DNA from: Cyathus striatus
Taxonomy: Eukaryota; Basidiomycota; Agaricomycetes; Agaricales; Nidulariaceae
DNA length: 64,000 nt
Reading direction: 5' to 3'
Assembly (NCBI GenBank): GCA_025738555.1
Contig: JAOVFP010000013.1
Coordinates: 62,001 to 126,000 of the forward strand
The notes beneath the pieces were generated by a model, which ran no database searches, was not told the DNA's origin, and worked only from the letters and a program-made list of their open reading frames with translations. The position numbers and the translations under genes were made by a program. This document shows positions 24,686 through 36,165 of the stretch, piece by piece (positions within the stretch are counted from its first letter, which is position 1; the number at the start of each line of letters is the position of its first letter).

Positions 24686-26702
24686 CTACGCTGATGATGA
24701 ACTCGAAGACACTGGGGGATCAGTCCGCCGCTCAACAATAGTCGTCACGGCAATGCCAACCTCTACACTTCCCTGGGAAGTATGATACCCCTTCTGTCCT
24801 TCTAGTTCATAGATCCCGTCCGGTGCAGCTCTGGATATCTATATACATGATTGTCAGCATTTAGTCTATCACTGCTATTTCGGATTGATATACCGTAGGG
24901 AACCGCTCGGTGCCAGCAGAGGTAGGAGGGAACTGCATAGCTCGTCAGCGGAAGTAGAGAGGCAAGCGTCGCACACGGAGACATACCCATCGTGACGGAG
25001 AAGCTTCGTCAAAGAGCACATTATCCTGATTCAGTCGATTGTTCAACGAAAGCCTCGCCTATCACATTGATTAACCCAGACCAACCCCGAACAAAAGCCC
25101 GAACAAAACCTACATTCAGAGTGCTCATCAAAGAATTAGCATACAACTTCGTGAGTGCCAAGTCACATATGAAGTTCCTATAGTTCCCCATGATCAGCAA
25201 GACTGTCACCTGTCGAGGACAAGAACACAGAGTAATACTAACACAGTTATTTTCTGCCATGGCACTGGAATGAGCAATGTTGTGCCTGCGGGGTAAAAGT
25301 GTATTTACGCACAGGTAGAATTAAAAAGAAGATGACATCTGCCATAGCTGCTACGGCCCTGTAAATCCGCGTCAATCTAGGCAGCGAGCGCCGAGAACAT
25401 AATAAAGAATACACACGTGATGAGACCCGTCTGAACAGTGACTGCAGTGGATCAAAAGACTGCGGTGAGTATGGTACTAATTATAGATGACGGACGACCC
25501 GGTGACACAAACGTACGTATAATAATCCGTGTAATCACAGCATCAGTTTGCTTATACCCAGTACGTCGTTTATACTAAAAACCATTGCAAATGCTTCAGA
25601 AAATGGCGATGCACCCAATACCACAGAATTGAAAGAAACGTACAAGACTCCAAGATATTGAACCGGTAATCAAGATATCCGCAGCAGCCGCAGTGACAAG
25701 CCATACCAAAGCAGGAGTGTGGAGCTCTGGTTTCCTCGCGAAGTCGCGGATGATTACTATCATGGCAGAAGTCCATATTCCTCCACCTACAACGAGTTTC
25801 AGATGAAGCTAGACCATATATGGAAGGATGTACCGAATGAGCAGATTGCGAGAAGGCAGATGATAACGGAGACGTATGGTGACCCCGAGATTCTGTAGAG
25901 GCGGTAGGAGATGAATAGTTGGATAGGGGTTGATATGAGCACCTGTGAATTGTCTGCGGGTTAGTGATGTTGCGTGGATAGGATTAGATGGACGGACGTA
26001 CTATCATCAGTGGCTCTGTTTCCCAGTTGCGTCAAGATGTGGACTACGATGAGAATGGTATATTCTTACCTGCTGTTAGCACTTTACGACGTGGTTAGAA
26101 TTAAGAACTGATGAAGCAGAAAATAGAGCTTGCGTACTAGTTGGAAAGTGTTTCGCTGCGTCATCCAAACCTATGACTTCGATAAGGCGCTCACTCCACG
26201 AGGGTTCAATGTGGAGATTACGTACCAAATTTTAGAATAAGCGGCTGATACATCATACTCATCACAAAGCCAGTGTTCACAGTTTCTGCAATAAAGATAA
26301 AGAGTACCTGCACGCAGTGGTAAGCAGGTTATATTTAACGAGGCCTCGGGATTCCACTAACAAGAAGTCTTGTCCGTGTTGAATCACTGAATAAACTTAA
26401 TATCAAGTCATTAATAGACGACTGGGAAGACGCACTTTTTATATATCCTGTAATAATCGTACATCTTCATCCCAAATCAATACTGCGGTGTACGTAGGTT
26501 TAAAAGTATGTTCACCTGAACTACCAGAATCTAAGAAGACGATTGGGAATCAATGTATAAAGATAAAACCATCAGTACTCACCCCGTACAAAATTGCGTT
26601 AACAAAAGACCCAATGAGCATCGGTCCAAACCTAAAACCATCATAAGCTATCCACTCGCGCAGAGCATATCACTAGTCTCACAGAAGACGGACGTCGACC
26701 AT
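24686..26702 (-). CDS. DUF6534 seven-helix membrane protein, copy B
   Basis: This paralogue of copies A and C starts at ATG 26702 (MVDVRLL|FGPMLIGSFVNAILYG, with the intron at the same codon as in A and C). Further pieces: ETVNTGFVMSMMYQPLILKF, DDAAKHFPTS, ETEPLMI, IVIIRDFARKPELHTPALVW, WLVTAAAADILITGSISW, RRTGYKQTDAVITRII and NFICDLALTKLYANSLMSTL (family signature). The soluble tail reads GIYELEGQKGYHTSQGSVEV-GIAVTTIVERRTD and ends in a serine run at TAG 24686-24688. The usual NTGFDIAMMY motif is changed to NTGFVMSMMY here. Introns of 50-60 bp separate the pieces and no nonsense change was seen. Function unknown; a plasma-membrane sensor or channel role is only speculation from the seven-helix topology. 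Confidence 0.75.
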
Positions 26703-27299
26703 CGTGTCGAAAGCAACGATCCAAAGGCCTGAAAGCTCTACACTTAAAGTCCGGGCTGATGAGAAGGAAAAGGAGCGTGGTGGTTTTGTAAAGCGGCGAG
26801 CATAACTACGACCGTGACTACATATGTTGCTGATCGTCTAGATGGTATACATTAGTTTTCGGCTCAGTCATCCCCCAGGGAGATAACCAGAGCCACCGAT
26901 TCGGACGGTCGTTTAGCGACGACAAAGAGTACGCGACCCCTATTCTAACCCGTATTCACAGATAAGCACATGGATCTAAAACACTTGTAAAATGCATAGA
27001 AATATTCTGCTGTAGAATGGCTGACGCTGTAGTTATCAGTATTGTAAATGAAGTATACTTAGACCATTACAAGTCAGCTGTCTCCCGCTGCAACAAAATA
27101 TGATTGTGTACACACAAAAGTACTTTGTACTTACACGCCGAAGAGCTGGAGTGAGCTATTAGACTAATACATGGATCAGTACTCATTGATCTCACGAATG
27201 CCGATCTCTGATGAACATCACGAACCTCGGGCTCGCAAGGTACAGCCCCGGAACAGGGAGGAGTTTGACAAGTCTGTGACAAGCACAGAGTGCTCGTGA

Positions 27300-27965
27300 G
27301 AAAAGTACTTGGTAAGTTGTTTACTGTTTGTATTTGCACACGTGGTGCGACCGTCGGCCCGGTCGGGAACATCCCGACTGCGATCTCGGCTAGGCTTGAG
27401 CAATGCGACCGTGTACACCGCTTGTGCCTCTAAAGCATACAATATATTCCATTCAAACATATCTATATTTAACGGAACTACAGAACCTAACCACGTATGC
27501 ATAATATTAAGGAACTCAACACGCTTGATATAGTATACCATTCCCCTGATGATATGATAGCCCTGTGGCATCGAGCTGGGTACTATCAGCAGGAGCAGTA
27601 GAAAGCGGTAGGGCTGCTTAAACATATGGTCATCAGGTCTACTCTGCATATAGTCGATCAGCGATGAGAGAAGTTTATTTTCCATGAAATAAACTGTCGA
27701 GACCGCCGATCCTGGAGGAACGACATCAGAAGCCTAGGCAAATCTTCAGTCAGTTGAACATCACGAAGTTAACAATCCTCCAGCTGAGACTTCCTTGGCT
27801 GCTATCTATGTCAAAATAAAATCCAAAGGTTTCATTGTCCGAGTTTTGATACAGAAAGCGATTAATACAACAGGAAATATGAAACCAATGGTCACAGCAA
27901 ATAGAATCTACAACGCTATTGAGTAGTTTGCACTCTGGGTATAGGATCCTGTAATGTCTCCACCA
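27300..27965 (-). pseudogene. RTA1-like membrane protein remnant
   Basis: Two segments suggest the RTA1/RTM1 lipid-translocation-like family. At about 27830-27930 one frame gives FAVTIGFIFPVVLIAFCIKT. At about 27400-27640 another gives DDHMFKQPYRFLLLLLIVPS followed by IIRGMVYYIKRVEF and EWNILYALEAQAVYTVALL. This order (helix, loop, helix, R..YR..EF loop, E-W-x-x-Y helix) is that of the C-terminal half of RTA1 proteins. The pieces lie in different frames with stops between them, the N-terminal half was not found, and it lies between two DUF6534 genes. It could alternatively be an unrelated polytopic protein. Confidence 0.35.
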
Positions 27966-28010
27966 CCTATTGACGACTATAAACACTCAGTAGTACAAAT
28001 GAAATCATGA

Positions 28011-29895
28011 TCAATCTCTCACTTTTGTCACGGTAATACCGTACTCCGCATCCCCTGGCTCCGGGAACGATGCAGAAGCATCATACGACTTGTGGTGTGT
28101 GTCCAACTCATACAAGCCTGAGCCTATGCCCATGTGCTATGTGGACGAACAAGTATAAGCTCAAGTCCCGACCGTGCGTTAAAATAGAACAAGGTACGTA
28201 CGGCGGCTCTCGGTGACTGAATGAATTCTGGCCTTCTATTGTTACCACTAGAGGAAAGATGTCGACCGCCGTTGGAGTATCCCGACGACTTTTCGCTGAG
28301 ACTTGCTCGCGCATTGAGCGTCGATAAGAGACAGTTAGAATATAATTTAGAAAGGGCCAGGTCCCATAGGAAGTTCCTACAACGGTCTAGTCAGCATTTT
28401 AGACCTCCGTACCTGGAAAATTTACTTACAAGGCAGTGTGCTACCAAGAATCCCAAATTTAGTTAACATAATTCTACAATGGTAGTATGCATCCCACACT
28501 CACCGGTAAGGCTAAGATGAATTATAGTGAGTAAAGAGATGTATTGCATGGAACATAAGTCACTCACTCATGAAGAACACAACATCGCCAACAGCAAACA
28601 ACGCCCTAAGGACCAATCAATATGCTAAGATCTTCCTTTTTGTACGCCACATACGTTAACATTCCAGTCTGAACCGTCACTGTGATTGAAGTCAGTAATT
28701 GACTATCGACTAGCCAGGAACATCACATACTCCTAATAATTTTCGAGATAGCATCATCAGTTGTCTCAAAGCCAGTCCTACGTTTAGACTAGTACACGGT
28801 ATAAGCCGTCATAAATATATAAAACAACATTCACTTACCAGAGTCACCACCAGCACTACCGTGATCATGATATCCGATACACAAGCTGCTAAGAACCAAA
28901 GAAGAGCAGGCTCGTGGAGCTCGGGCTTCCTAATGAATTCTTTGATTATCACGATCTTTGCGGTCGTCCAGACTCCTCCAGCTATCACAAGTTAGTAATG
29001 GCTGTCACGTTTAAATTGAAAATTCTCACCAAGAGAGATAATGGCGAATAGAGCGATAATAACAGGCAGGTAGTTGTTTTTCGTTAAGAGTTTAATCCTC
29101 CAAGCGAAGAACAGTTGGATGGGGGTTGACACCATAACCTAGATGCATATCGTCAGGTCCATCATGCAAAGAGGTTGACTATTAAACGTACAATTGCTAT
29201 TGGTTCTGATTGGAGACCCTAGCGTTAGAGTAGAAGGTCACAGAGAAAAAATGACGTTCGCACCTGCAGCAAACACTACACGAGATATCAGCCATGTAAT
29301 TCATGAAAGGTGGAAAATGATCTTACTTGTAGGGAAGAATTTTGTTGCATCCGCCTGGCCTATACACATGTGAGCTTATACTGCGTGCAAGGTGCATAAT
29401 ATCCCGTACCAAATTCAGCAATTAAAGGCTGATACATCATCGCGATATCGCACCCAGTATTAACCGACTCGATTATGAATAAATACATGACCTAAACACA
29501 TGTAAGTATTGGTGTGGTTATATCGATCTGTGGAAACTTACCAGGTATTTAATCCAAGCCGCGTCCCTTTCATCGAAATTTAACACTTTGTCCAAAGATT
29601 TAGACGCAAAACTCACTTCTTGTACGTTTGATAATAGGAATATGTCTGTAGTAAAGCTTCAGCATCGTTCCTAGATCAGTGGAAACCGAATCTCGAACCT
29701 GTACAATTAGTATCTGGCATCAAAGTTAGACTTCGCTATATCATGATGAAGTCAGGGTACCCACTCCGTATAGAATCATATTAATAAACACCCCAATGAG
29801 CATAGGCCCATAACTAACGCAATGTTGCGAGGTCAGCGTTCTGTAGAGCGTAAAACATGGATGACATACGAGAGCTTGACATTGGGAGTGGCCAT
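28011..29895 (-). CDS. DUF6534 seven-helix membrane protein, copy C
   Basis: The third tandem paralogue. The ATG at 29895 gives MATPNVKLS|YGPMLIGVFINMILYG, with the intron (donor GTATGT) at the same codon as in copies A and B. Then follow NFDERDAAWIKYL, YLFIIESVNTGCDIAMMYQP, QADATKFFPT, LQSEPIAIV, VMVSTPIQLFFAWRIKLL, ELHEPALLWFLAACVSDIMI, RRTGFETTDDAISKII, VTVQTGMLT, ALFAVGDVVFFM and NFLWDLALSKLYSNCLLSTL. The tail (YELDTHHKSYDASASFPEPG, then DAEYGITVTKVRD) ends at TGA 28011-28013. All expected helices are represented and donors and acceptors are plausible throughout. It is the rightmost gene of the array, so its promoter lies in the otherwise gene-free DNA to the right. Confidence 0.78.
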
Positions 29896-32800
29896 GCTGA
29901 GCGGAGCGACAGGGAGCAGAGGGTAAGGAACGACGTAGTGGCTTGCAGAAAAGGGAAGCACAAGCGCGTTAGATGACCGTTTAAGTATACCACGGGTCCC
30001 ACCAATCCAAAAATGTCTTTTCGAAGGGCAGCGGAAGAATTGATGCATACCTGCGTTCTAAAGGCCCGTAGGCTCCTGTGGGGAAATGCAGGAGATCTCC
30101 TTTTTTGGAAGCCTCCCAGGGAAAGTTGGATGCTTCGACAGCCACGTCGTGTGATACAGATCCCACACCGTCGATGGTTTTTCTTATGTTAAGTGCGATC
30201 ACACGTTGTTGTGTAGGTCCTATGCCCTCGAGACATAGAGTATGAGAGGAACCAACATTCGAGAATCATTCGGTCTAGTTCTCAAAGCATAGTATGTATG
30301 CAAGTTTCTTACTGATGGAGAGGCTTCTAACATCGCTGATAGACAACCATAGATAGATCGAACTCTATACGTAAGACACGCTGATAAGTACAGACACGAT
30401 ACGCTGGTCTTATGTGAGAAAGTAGATTAGAATCTGAGGCTGGAGCCGAATTGATCCAAAAATAAGCTCTTGTCACAGTCAATCATATGTATATACATCC
30501 AGAACTTTTGAGATCCAGCATGTTCACTAGGTAAATGAACGCAGCCTCGTCACTGCATTAGAACTTATGCTAGTACTTCATTATACATATTTTTTATCTG
30601 AAATTGATATTTTTGGGGGAATGTTGTACAGCTGGGAAAGATCCCAAATCGTTGTCATTACCGGGATCACCATCGATATTCCGTCCGGATCGCTGAGAAA
30701 TGTCTCCTCTCATGATGCAAACAGACGCCGAGGACACTACCAAATGAGAATGCATCGGGGAATGGGCCACGACGGCATGCAAGTTGTACTAATATATACT
30801 GTACATAGCTCCACGACGTACACCGATGCTTGTCCGATCTAAATGTACTTGATCACAATAAGAGCAGGAAGCCCGAGGTACAAAATCGCCATAGATTAGA
30901 TAAGATACAGACTACAATCTGAAAGCAAGTAAAAGCTATATACAAGACAACCAACCCTAGATTCACTTAGATTTCACTGGATGGGTAAAATAACAAACCG
31001 GCCGCTTAGCAACGGCGAACATAATACGGTGATAGCACCGCCGCTTCTCCGCACACAGGGGAATCACGCGCCCTTACGGAACCGACAGGCTACAGCAGCT
31101 ACAGCGCTTCTGTAAGCAAAAGGAACTGCAAGGGGAAATATAAGGTAAATAATGAATGCGTCAACCGAACATCCATCCGCCTTACGCGCAGCTATAGGCC
31201 AGAGTGCGTAACTGGCGCACTTGAACTTGCATACTTTCATTCGTGGGTATAGAAGCGTGAAGGCTGGAAACCAAAGACAAAAGGCTACATACAATACCGG
31301 GAAAGAAGTCACCCGCGAAGATAAAGGACACCGGTTTTCCGGGGCACTTCTCTGAGATGTTTAGCAACGAATATGCAGAATGCGGAAATGGATACGTAGA
31401 AATCATGTCATGCGAAACAGGTTCAGAATTTAGAACGCTGAAGGCGAAAGTATAGCACGGAGGGGATTAAGTGGGCTTTGCGTATTGTACCCGCTCAGCT
31501 TACGATTGGGTCGGGAGAGTAGCACGAGGGTCAGAGGACGGCGAAGAGAATAGAAGAAGTACACTTACGACGCCGCTTCAAGGGTTTCGACAAAATGGAT
31601 TTCTGTTCGTTCAGCGCAGTTTGTTGGCAGCTTGAGTGTGCATATTTTGCGTGATTGTAAAATCAGGCGTCGCGCCACGAAGACGCTCGCTTAGAAAGAC
31701 GGAAAATCCCCGGAAATGGTAATTCTGATAATACGCGACTTGAAAGACCAACATGACCGATGCTGCCAAAAGTTATACAGTATAGAAAATAGATTACATT
31801 CATCAAGGTACAGATACGGAAATCAGCAAAATTTCCATCTTACGGAAATTCGGAGGTACGGGGACACCCTACGGAACGCTCATCTAATGCAGTCCAGCCT
31901 TTCACGTTGTCAATGTGGCAACAATCTTTCGATGAGAAAGTTGCTATGAAACATAGAGTGCGTGGGATTTTACCGAGAAATCCACATGGCTTGGTTATAT
32001 GTACACTCCTGCTTCACTAGCATAGTCCGTGAAGCAATTTAACATATCGACGGAAAGTCGAGCGTATAGATTCCAAAAGAAAAGCTATACAAGTATCCTT
32101 GGTTATTTGATATGATAGTCCAACAGGGATACAGATCACCGAACAGCTGATGGACATGCGTAAATCGTACAAAGAGACACGTCAAACTTTGAGAGTTTGT
32201 ATGGTATGGCAGATCAGTAATCAGTGATCACGACGTGGGGATGAATGATCGGAGCCTATGTCCGCACAGAAAGCGAGGTTGTGAGCATCGTGGTAAGCAC
32301 AGTTCAATCGAATGACAGCCTTCTTCTTCATAATGTGCCTCTCCAAACCTGTTTTAAGGTCTGACCGGAAATATGAGATTCTTCTCTGTCAGACGTATAT
32401 AATTATACATACATAACAGATAAATTTCACGCTATTTCGGAATGACGTCGGTGAGGTAAGTACCTCAGGGCCGATACCGAGGTAGTCGGTCGCACATGGA
32501 GAATTGATATTGAGCAGGACAGCACAAGACAGTACATTAGACAAGGTTGAGAGTGTGCGTCAACGAGTACGGGAAAATATATGTATATGGGACACGCTTA
32601 GAATGAAATCATTCGACCGACATGGGAATCAACCGAAACTCAGCTGACTGAGACTCATTGATACAAATTTGGAGCGCACGTTCAGCATCCCATAGGGTAC
32701 GATGGTTTAGATGAGCAAGCGCCTGAGAGCATCAGTTGAATGTGTGCGGATATTCCGAGGGCTTGAAACTTGAGAATAAGAGGTGAGAGAATCGGCAGCA

Positions 32801-34050
32801 ATGGTGTTTCACAAAATCTGCGTCCAGTATTTTCTGGATCAGACGCGACTCTACGCGACAACATAGAAAGCCACCCACAAAAGATTCAACGACGCGATTT
32901 TCACGAGAATTAGAAAATAGAGTGTAGCCCACACCAGATTCAACACTGCGACCTGCAGGAATGCAACGTGTAGGCAGCTGTAGGCGTTGTAGCGCGGAGA
33001 ACTGGTTATAGCTTTCGAGAAAGCCTAGACTCCTCAGTTGAGGTAACAAATGGTAACAACCTCCCCATAATATGTGTGGGCGCATCAAAGTCGGCAATGA
33101 GCAAGGCACGTTCGGGAGGTAGTAGAGCGGTAAATCGGGGTACATAGAAATAGGGTACATATAAACTTTGAAGCCAAGAAGAACCAGAGCGAAGATGAGC
33201 TACAGCCTGCAGGGAATGAAAATTGTGAAGATGTCCCTGGATTGGGATGACGAGCTCGTATCGGCGGACTCAACATTCAAGAAAGAAAGGAATACCAACC
33301 TTAATGATGAAGCGTAGAACGTAAGATCCAAGGAAGTTCGCGATACCGCGGCGCAGCCAGGGGAAGTAAGTACGCAGGATAATCAATATTTTGATAATAT
33401 TAGTCGCATTAGATACCTCGTCCGGTCGGCCGCGTACGCCTTGGATACCAAGACCTCTCTTAGACCTCTCTACCTTAGATAGATAGAGCACAACTGTGTG
33501 CTTCGAATAAGGTGGTCTGCGACGGTTCGATGCCTGTCAGCTATCCATCCAATATCCACCCATCACGCAACCAGCCATAGATCAGAAAGGAGCGATATAT
33601 CGAGCGAGCGCCTGTATCTTGATTCAACGGCCCAGTAGCCCAAAGCTCCATCTATTTCCCCGAGACATACGATTAGCTCTATCAAGTGACATGAAGCTTT
33701 AGTAAACGTACTCCCTCAGCCCGGTGTAGATGGTCGTCGTCCAATGGGGACGGCCATTCACCAATGACTAACATGCATCGAGCTCTTCTTTCAAAATTTC
33801 ACATTGATGAGGCCTCACAATCCCCATAAGGCCAAAATTATCTTTTCGACGCCTTTCCACGAGACATGCGGGCATGAGCTAAAGGTAGATGAAGGATGAA
33901 GCTTGAAGGGGAATTTGCAGACTACCAGACGCATATCAGCAAGGGATCCATCGAGACGATTGAAATCCAAAGGACAGCATCTCTCGAGCAGACGTAATGC
34001 TAGTTGACATGCACATCGTACCGAGCATTTAACATAATGTCTCACAGCTA
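29896..34050. other. long gene-free stretch
   Basis: No recognised gene in about 4.1 kb. A minus frame at 29981-30202 (VIALNIRKTIDGVGSVSHDV) is open for 70 codons but has no known relatives to me. Minus frames at 32700-33280 have a loose F-box/LRR flavour (LPQLRSLGFLESYN) in several frames, consistent with a decayed gene. No repeats of note. Confidence 0.35.
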
Positions 34051-34550
34051 TTCCAGACGATAAGAGCTGTTGGGCGCTTTAAACCAGCTGACGGGTAAAG
34101 TGTGTAATGCAACAGCCACGAGTATTAGGAACCGAGATGCACTGGAACGGCGGCAAAGTATGTTCAAAAGGAAATGGTATCCGTAAGGCGAAGTTTGCTA
34201 TAGCGTCGCATGCAAGAACACCTCTTTGATATTCATCAACTGGGCATGTAGCTATATCGAAGGCTTGGATCCTCGGCGACAGAACCACGTATGAATAAAA
34301 CGATACGCTGTTCCAGACGATAAGAACTGTTGGGCGCCTTCATTCCGTTGGCGGTAATTAAAGCGTGCCAGCGAGCAAGAACAAGGATGCATAAGGAAGA
34401 CATAGTACATTCAATCAGAAACGATATGCGTAAGTAGATGTTTGCTGTAGCACCGGCGTATACATCTCTCTGATCTTCATCAATTGGATTGAATGATTAA
34501 ATCCTTGGCGACACTGGGAACCACCTATGAATCAAACGACACCCCGAAGA
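34051..34550. repeat. tandem duplication, period about 260 bp
   Basis: TTCCAGACGATAAGA.CTGT starts at 34051 and again at 34311. Both units continue with TGGGCGC.TT, GTTTGCT.TAGC, TC.TTCATCAA.TGG and GGCGACA....ACCACGTATGAAT-type blocks. Identity is well below 90 percent, so the duplication is old. Minus frames in both units look related but contain stops. Confidence 0.6.
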
Positions 34551-34689
34551 GAGAAAAAAGTAAACTCATCGCGTCCTAAATCCGACATAGATCCTTCGTT
34601 ACCATCATGTTTAAGACTGGAATCGTTCGTGGGGCACAGAAGTAGAGAACAGCAGAGTGTACCGCTCCTTGATGGCATTCTCAAGGCAT

Positions 34690-35210
34690 TCTTCGAGCAC
34701 TAGGTAGTTGAATATTGAACACACAGTAATCAAGTCCAATTTAGACCCTGGTAAGTAGAAGTTAACGATAAGCAGTATCTTCGTAAGAATCCCTAAGTGG
34801 AGATAACAGAGTAAAGCTAGAATGATAGATCTTGGTAAGTAGACTAAGAAAAACCCTGCAAGCAGCAAGAGCTTGAAGGCTTCAAGACAATGTATCCAGA
34901 GAATTGTGCGAATAGTACGCAGGAGTCGTCGAGCAATGAGTAGTTGAATATCAAAAACGCAGGAAATATTATCGCAAGGACCCCTGAAAAGAGCAGAGTA
35001 AAGTTAGAATGATAGATATTTGTAGGCTAAGAAACGCTATCCAGTCCGGTGTTAGCTGAACCATCTGTCACGTGATTTCAACAATGACGCAATTCTGAAC
35101 ACTGCCAACAGCCCTAGAAGACAGCAGAGGCGACACGAGCTGCAAGATGTTGAAGGCTTCAAGACAATATATCCAGAAGATTGTGCGAATAGTATGCAGG
35201 AGAGAAACGA
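34690..35210. repeat. second tandem duplication, period about 280 bp
   Basis: GAAGGCTTCAAGACAAT begins at 34874 and at 35152, followed in both by TATCCAGA.GAATTGTGCGAATAGTA.GCAGGAG-like sequence. The preceding halves share AGAGTAAAG.TAGAATGATAGA (about 34808 and 34993). On the minus strand both give RTI.WI.CLEAF, a helix-like peptide reminiscent of fungal seven-helix families, so these may be relics of a duplicated membrane-protein exon. Confidence 0.5.
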
Positions 35211-35895
35211 CAGGCAAGACTGTGGAGATTACTAGGATCGCGATGGCTCTTGGGGTGGGGGTTGTGACCTGACTTGCACAAGACCTGCAAACACGTCTCC
35301 TAGAAACGCGGCTACTGACCGCCCTTCACCTTCAGTGAGTTAGATTGGGGAGTTAGGCGGTGATAAATAGAAACATACCGATACCCAGATTGAACCTGGC
35401 TATAACGTCCCAAGTACTAAAGTAACTAGACCTCCGTTTTGCCGTCGCTCGACGCTAACCAAACACAAGGAGGGGGAGCCGCGCATAATCACGAACTAAG
35501 GAAAAGAGATTGACTCACCACATTATATGCTCTTGCATGCATGTACGCAACGTCTCCCGACTGTCGATTATCGATATATATTGGCAGTTGGATGAGACTT
35601 TGTTCCGTTGTGGGCAAACGCACCAGATCACTTTGCAAACGCCCGGTGGATCCGAGTCATCATCTCACTTTTATGTATGAGGCACAGCTAGTTGAAGATA
35701 ATGAACCTGTTCATAAGTAGCGGTAGCATGGCTAATTCATTGAGTTTGGACTTGGAGGATGAATGATCAACGCAAGAAGAGTCACTAGTCAGGCTCTTCC
35801 AAGTTCCGACGACGGAATCCCAAATTCAAGTTGCTACTGTCGGAGCCTCAACATATGTGTCACGTGACTTAAAATAATTGATGACTAAATGACAA
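35211..35895. other. intergenic, left flank of the transposon nest
   Basis: No gene or repeat recognised up to the 9 bp target duplication at 35896. Confidence 0.4.
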
Positions 35896-35919
35896 GAGAG
35901 CTGATAGTCCGGAAGCCGA

Positions 35920-36139
35920 TAGACCGGTAGCCGGTCGGTCTCGTGACAAGTCACGTTATATGAACGATTGAATCGTATCGATATACCGACCGGTCCAACT
36001 CGTCGAATTTTGGCGTACTAAACCTTACGTTCACAGACGCTTCCTTTTTTGGATTTTCGGAACAACTCCTCGTCGCGTCCCCCTTCTGCTTTACACTCGC
36101 TCCGTCGCTCCTTCCTCCGTCCCTCCTGTTTCTCTCCTC
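35920..36139 (+). repeat. left terminal inverted repeat
   Basis: This arm is about 220 bp and matches the arm at 41771-41989 in reverse complement, with a few substitutions and one indel in a C run. The outer part holds nested palindromes (ACCGGT, CGGTCGGTCTCG, GTGACAAGTCAC). The inner part is pyrimidine-rich (CTCC, TTTCTCTCC), typical of fungal promoters near transcription starts. The DUF6589 ATG lies 27 bp further in. Confidence 0.9.
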
Positions 36140-36165
36140 TCCCTCTCCTGACACCTCTCCTACCT

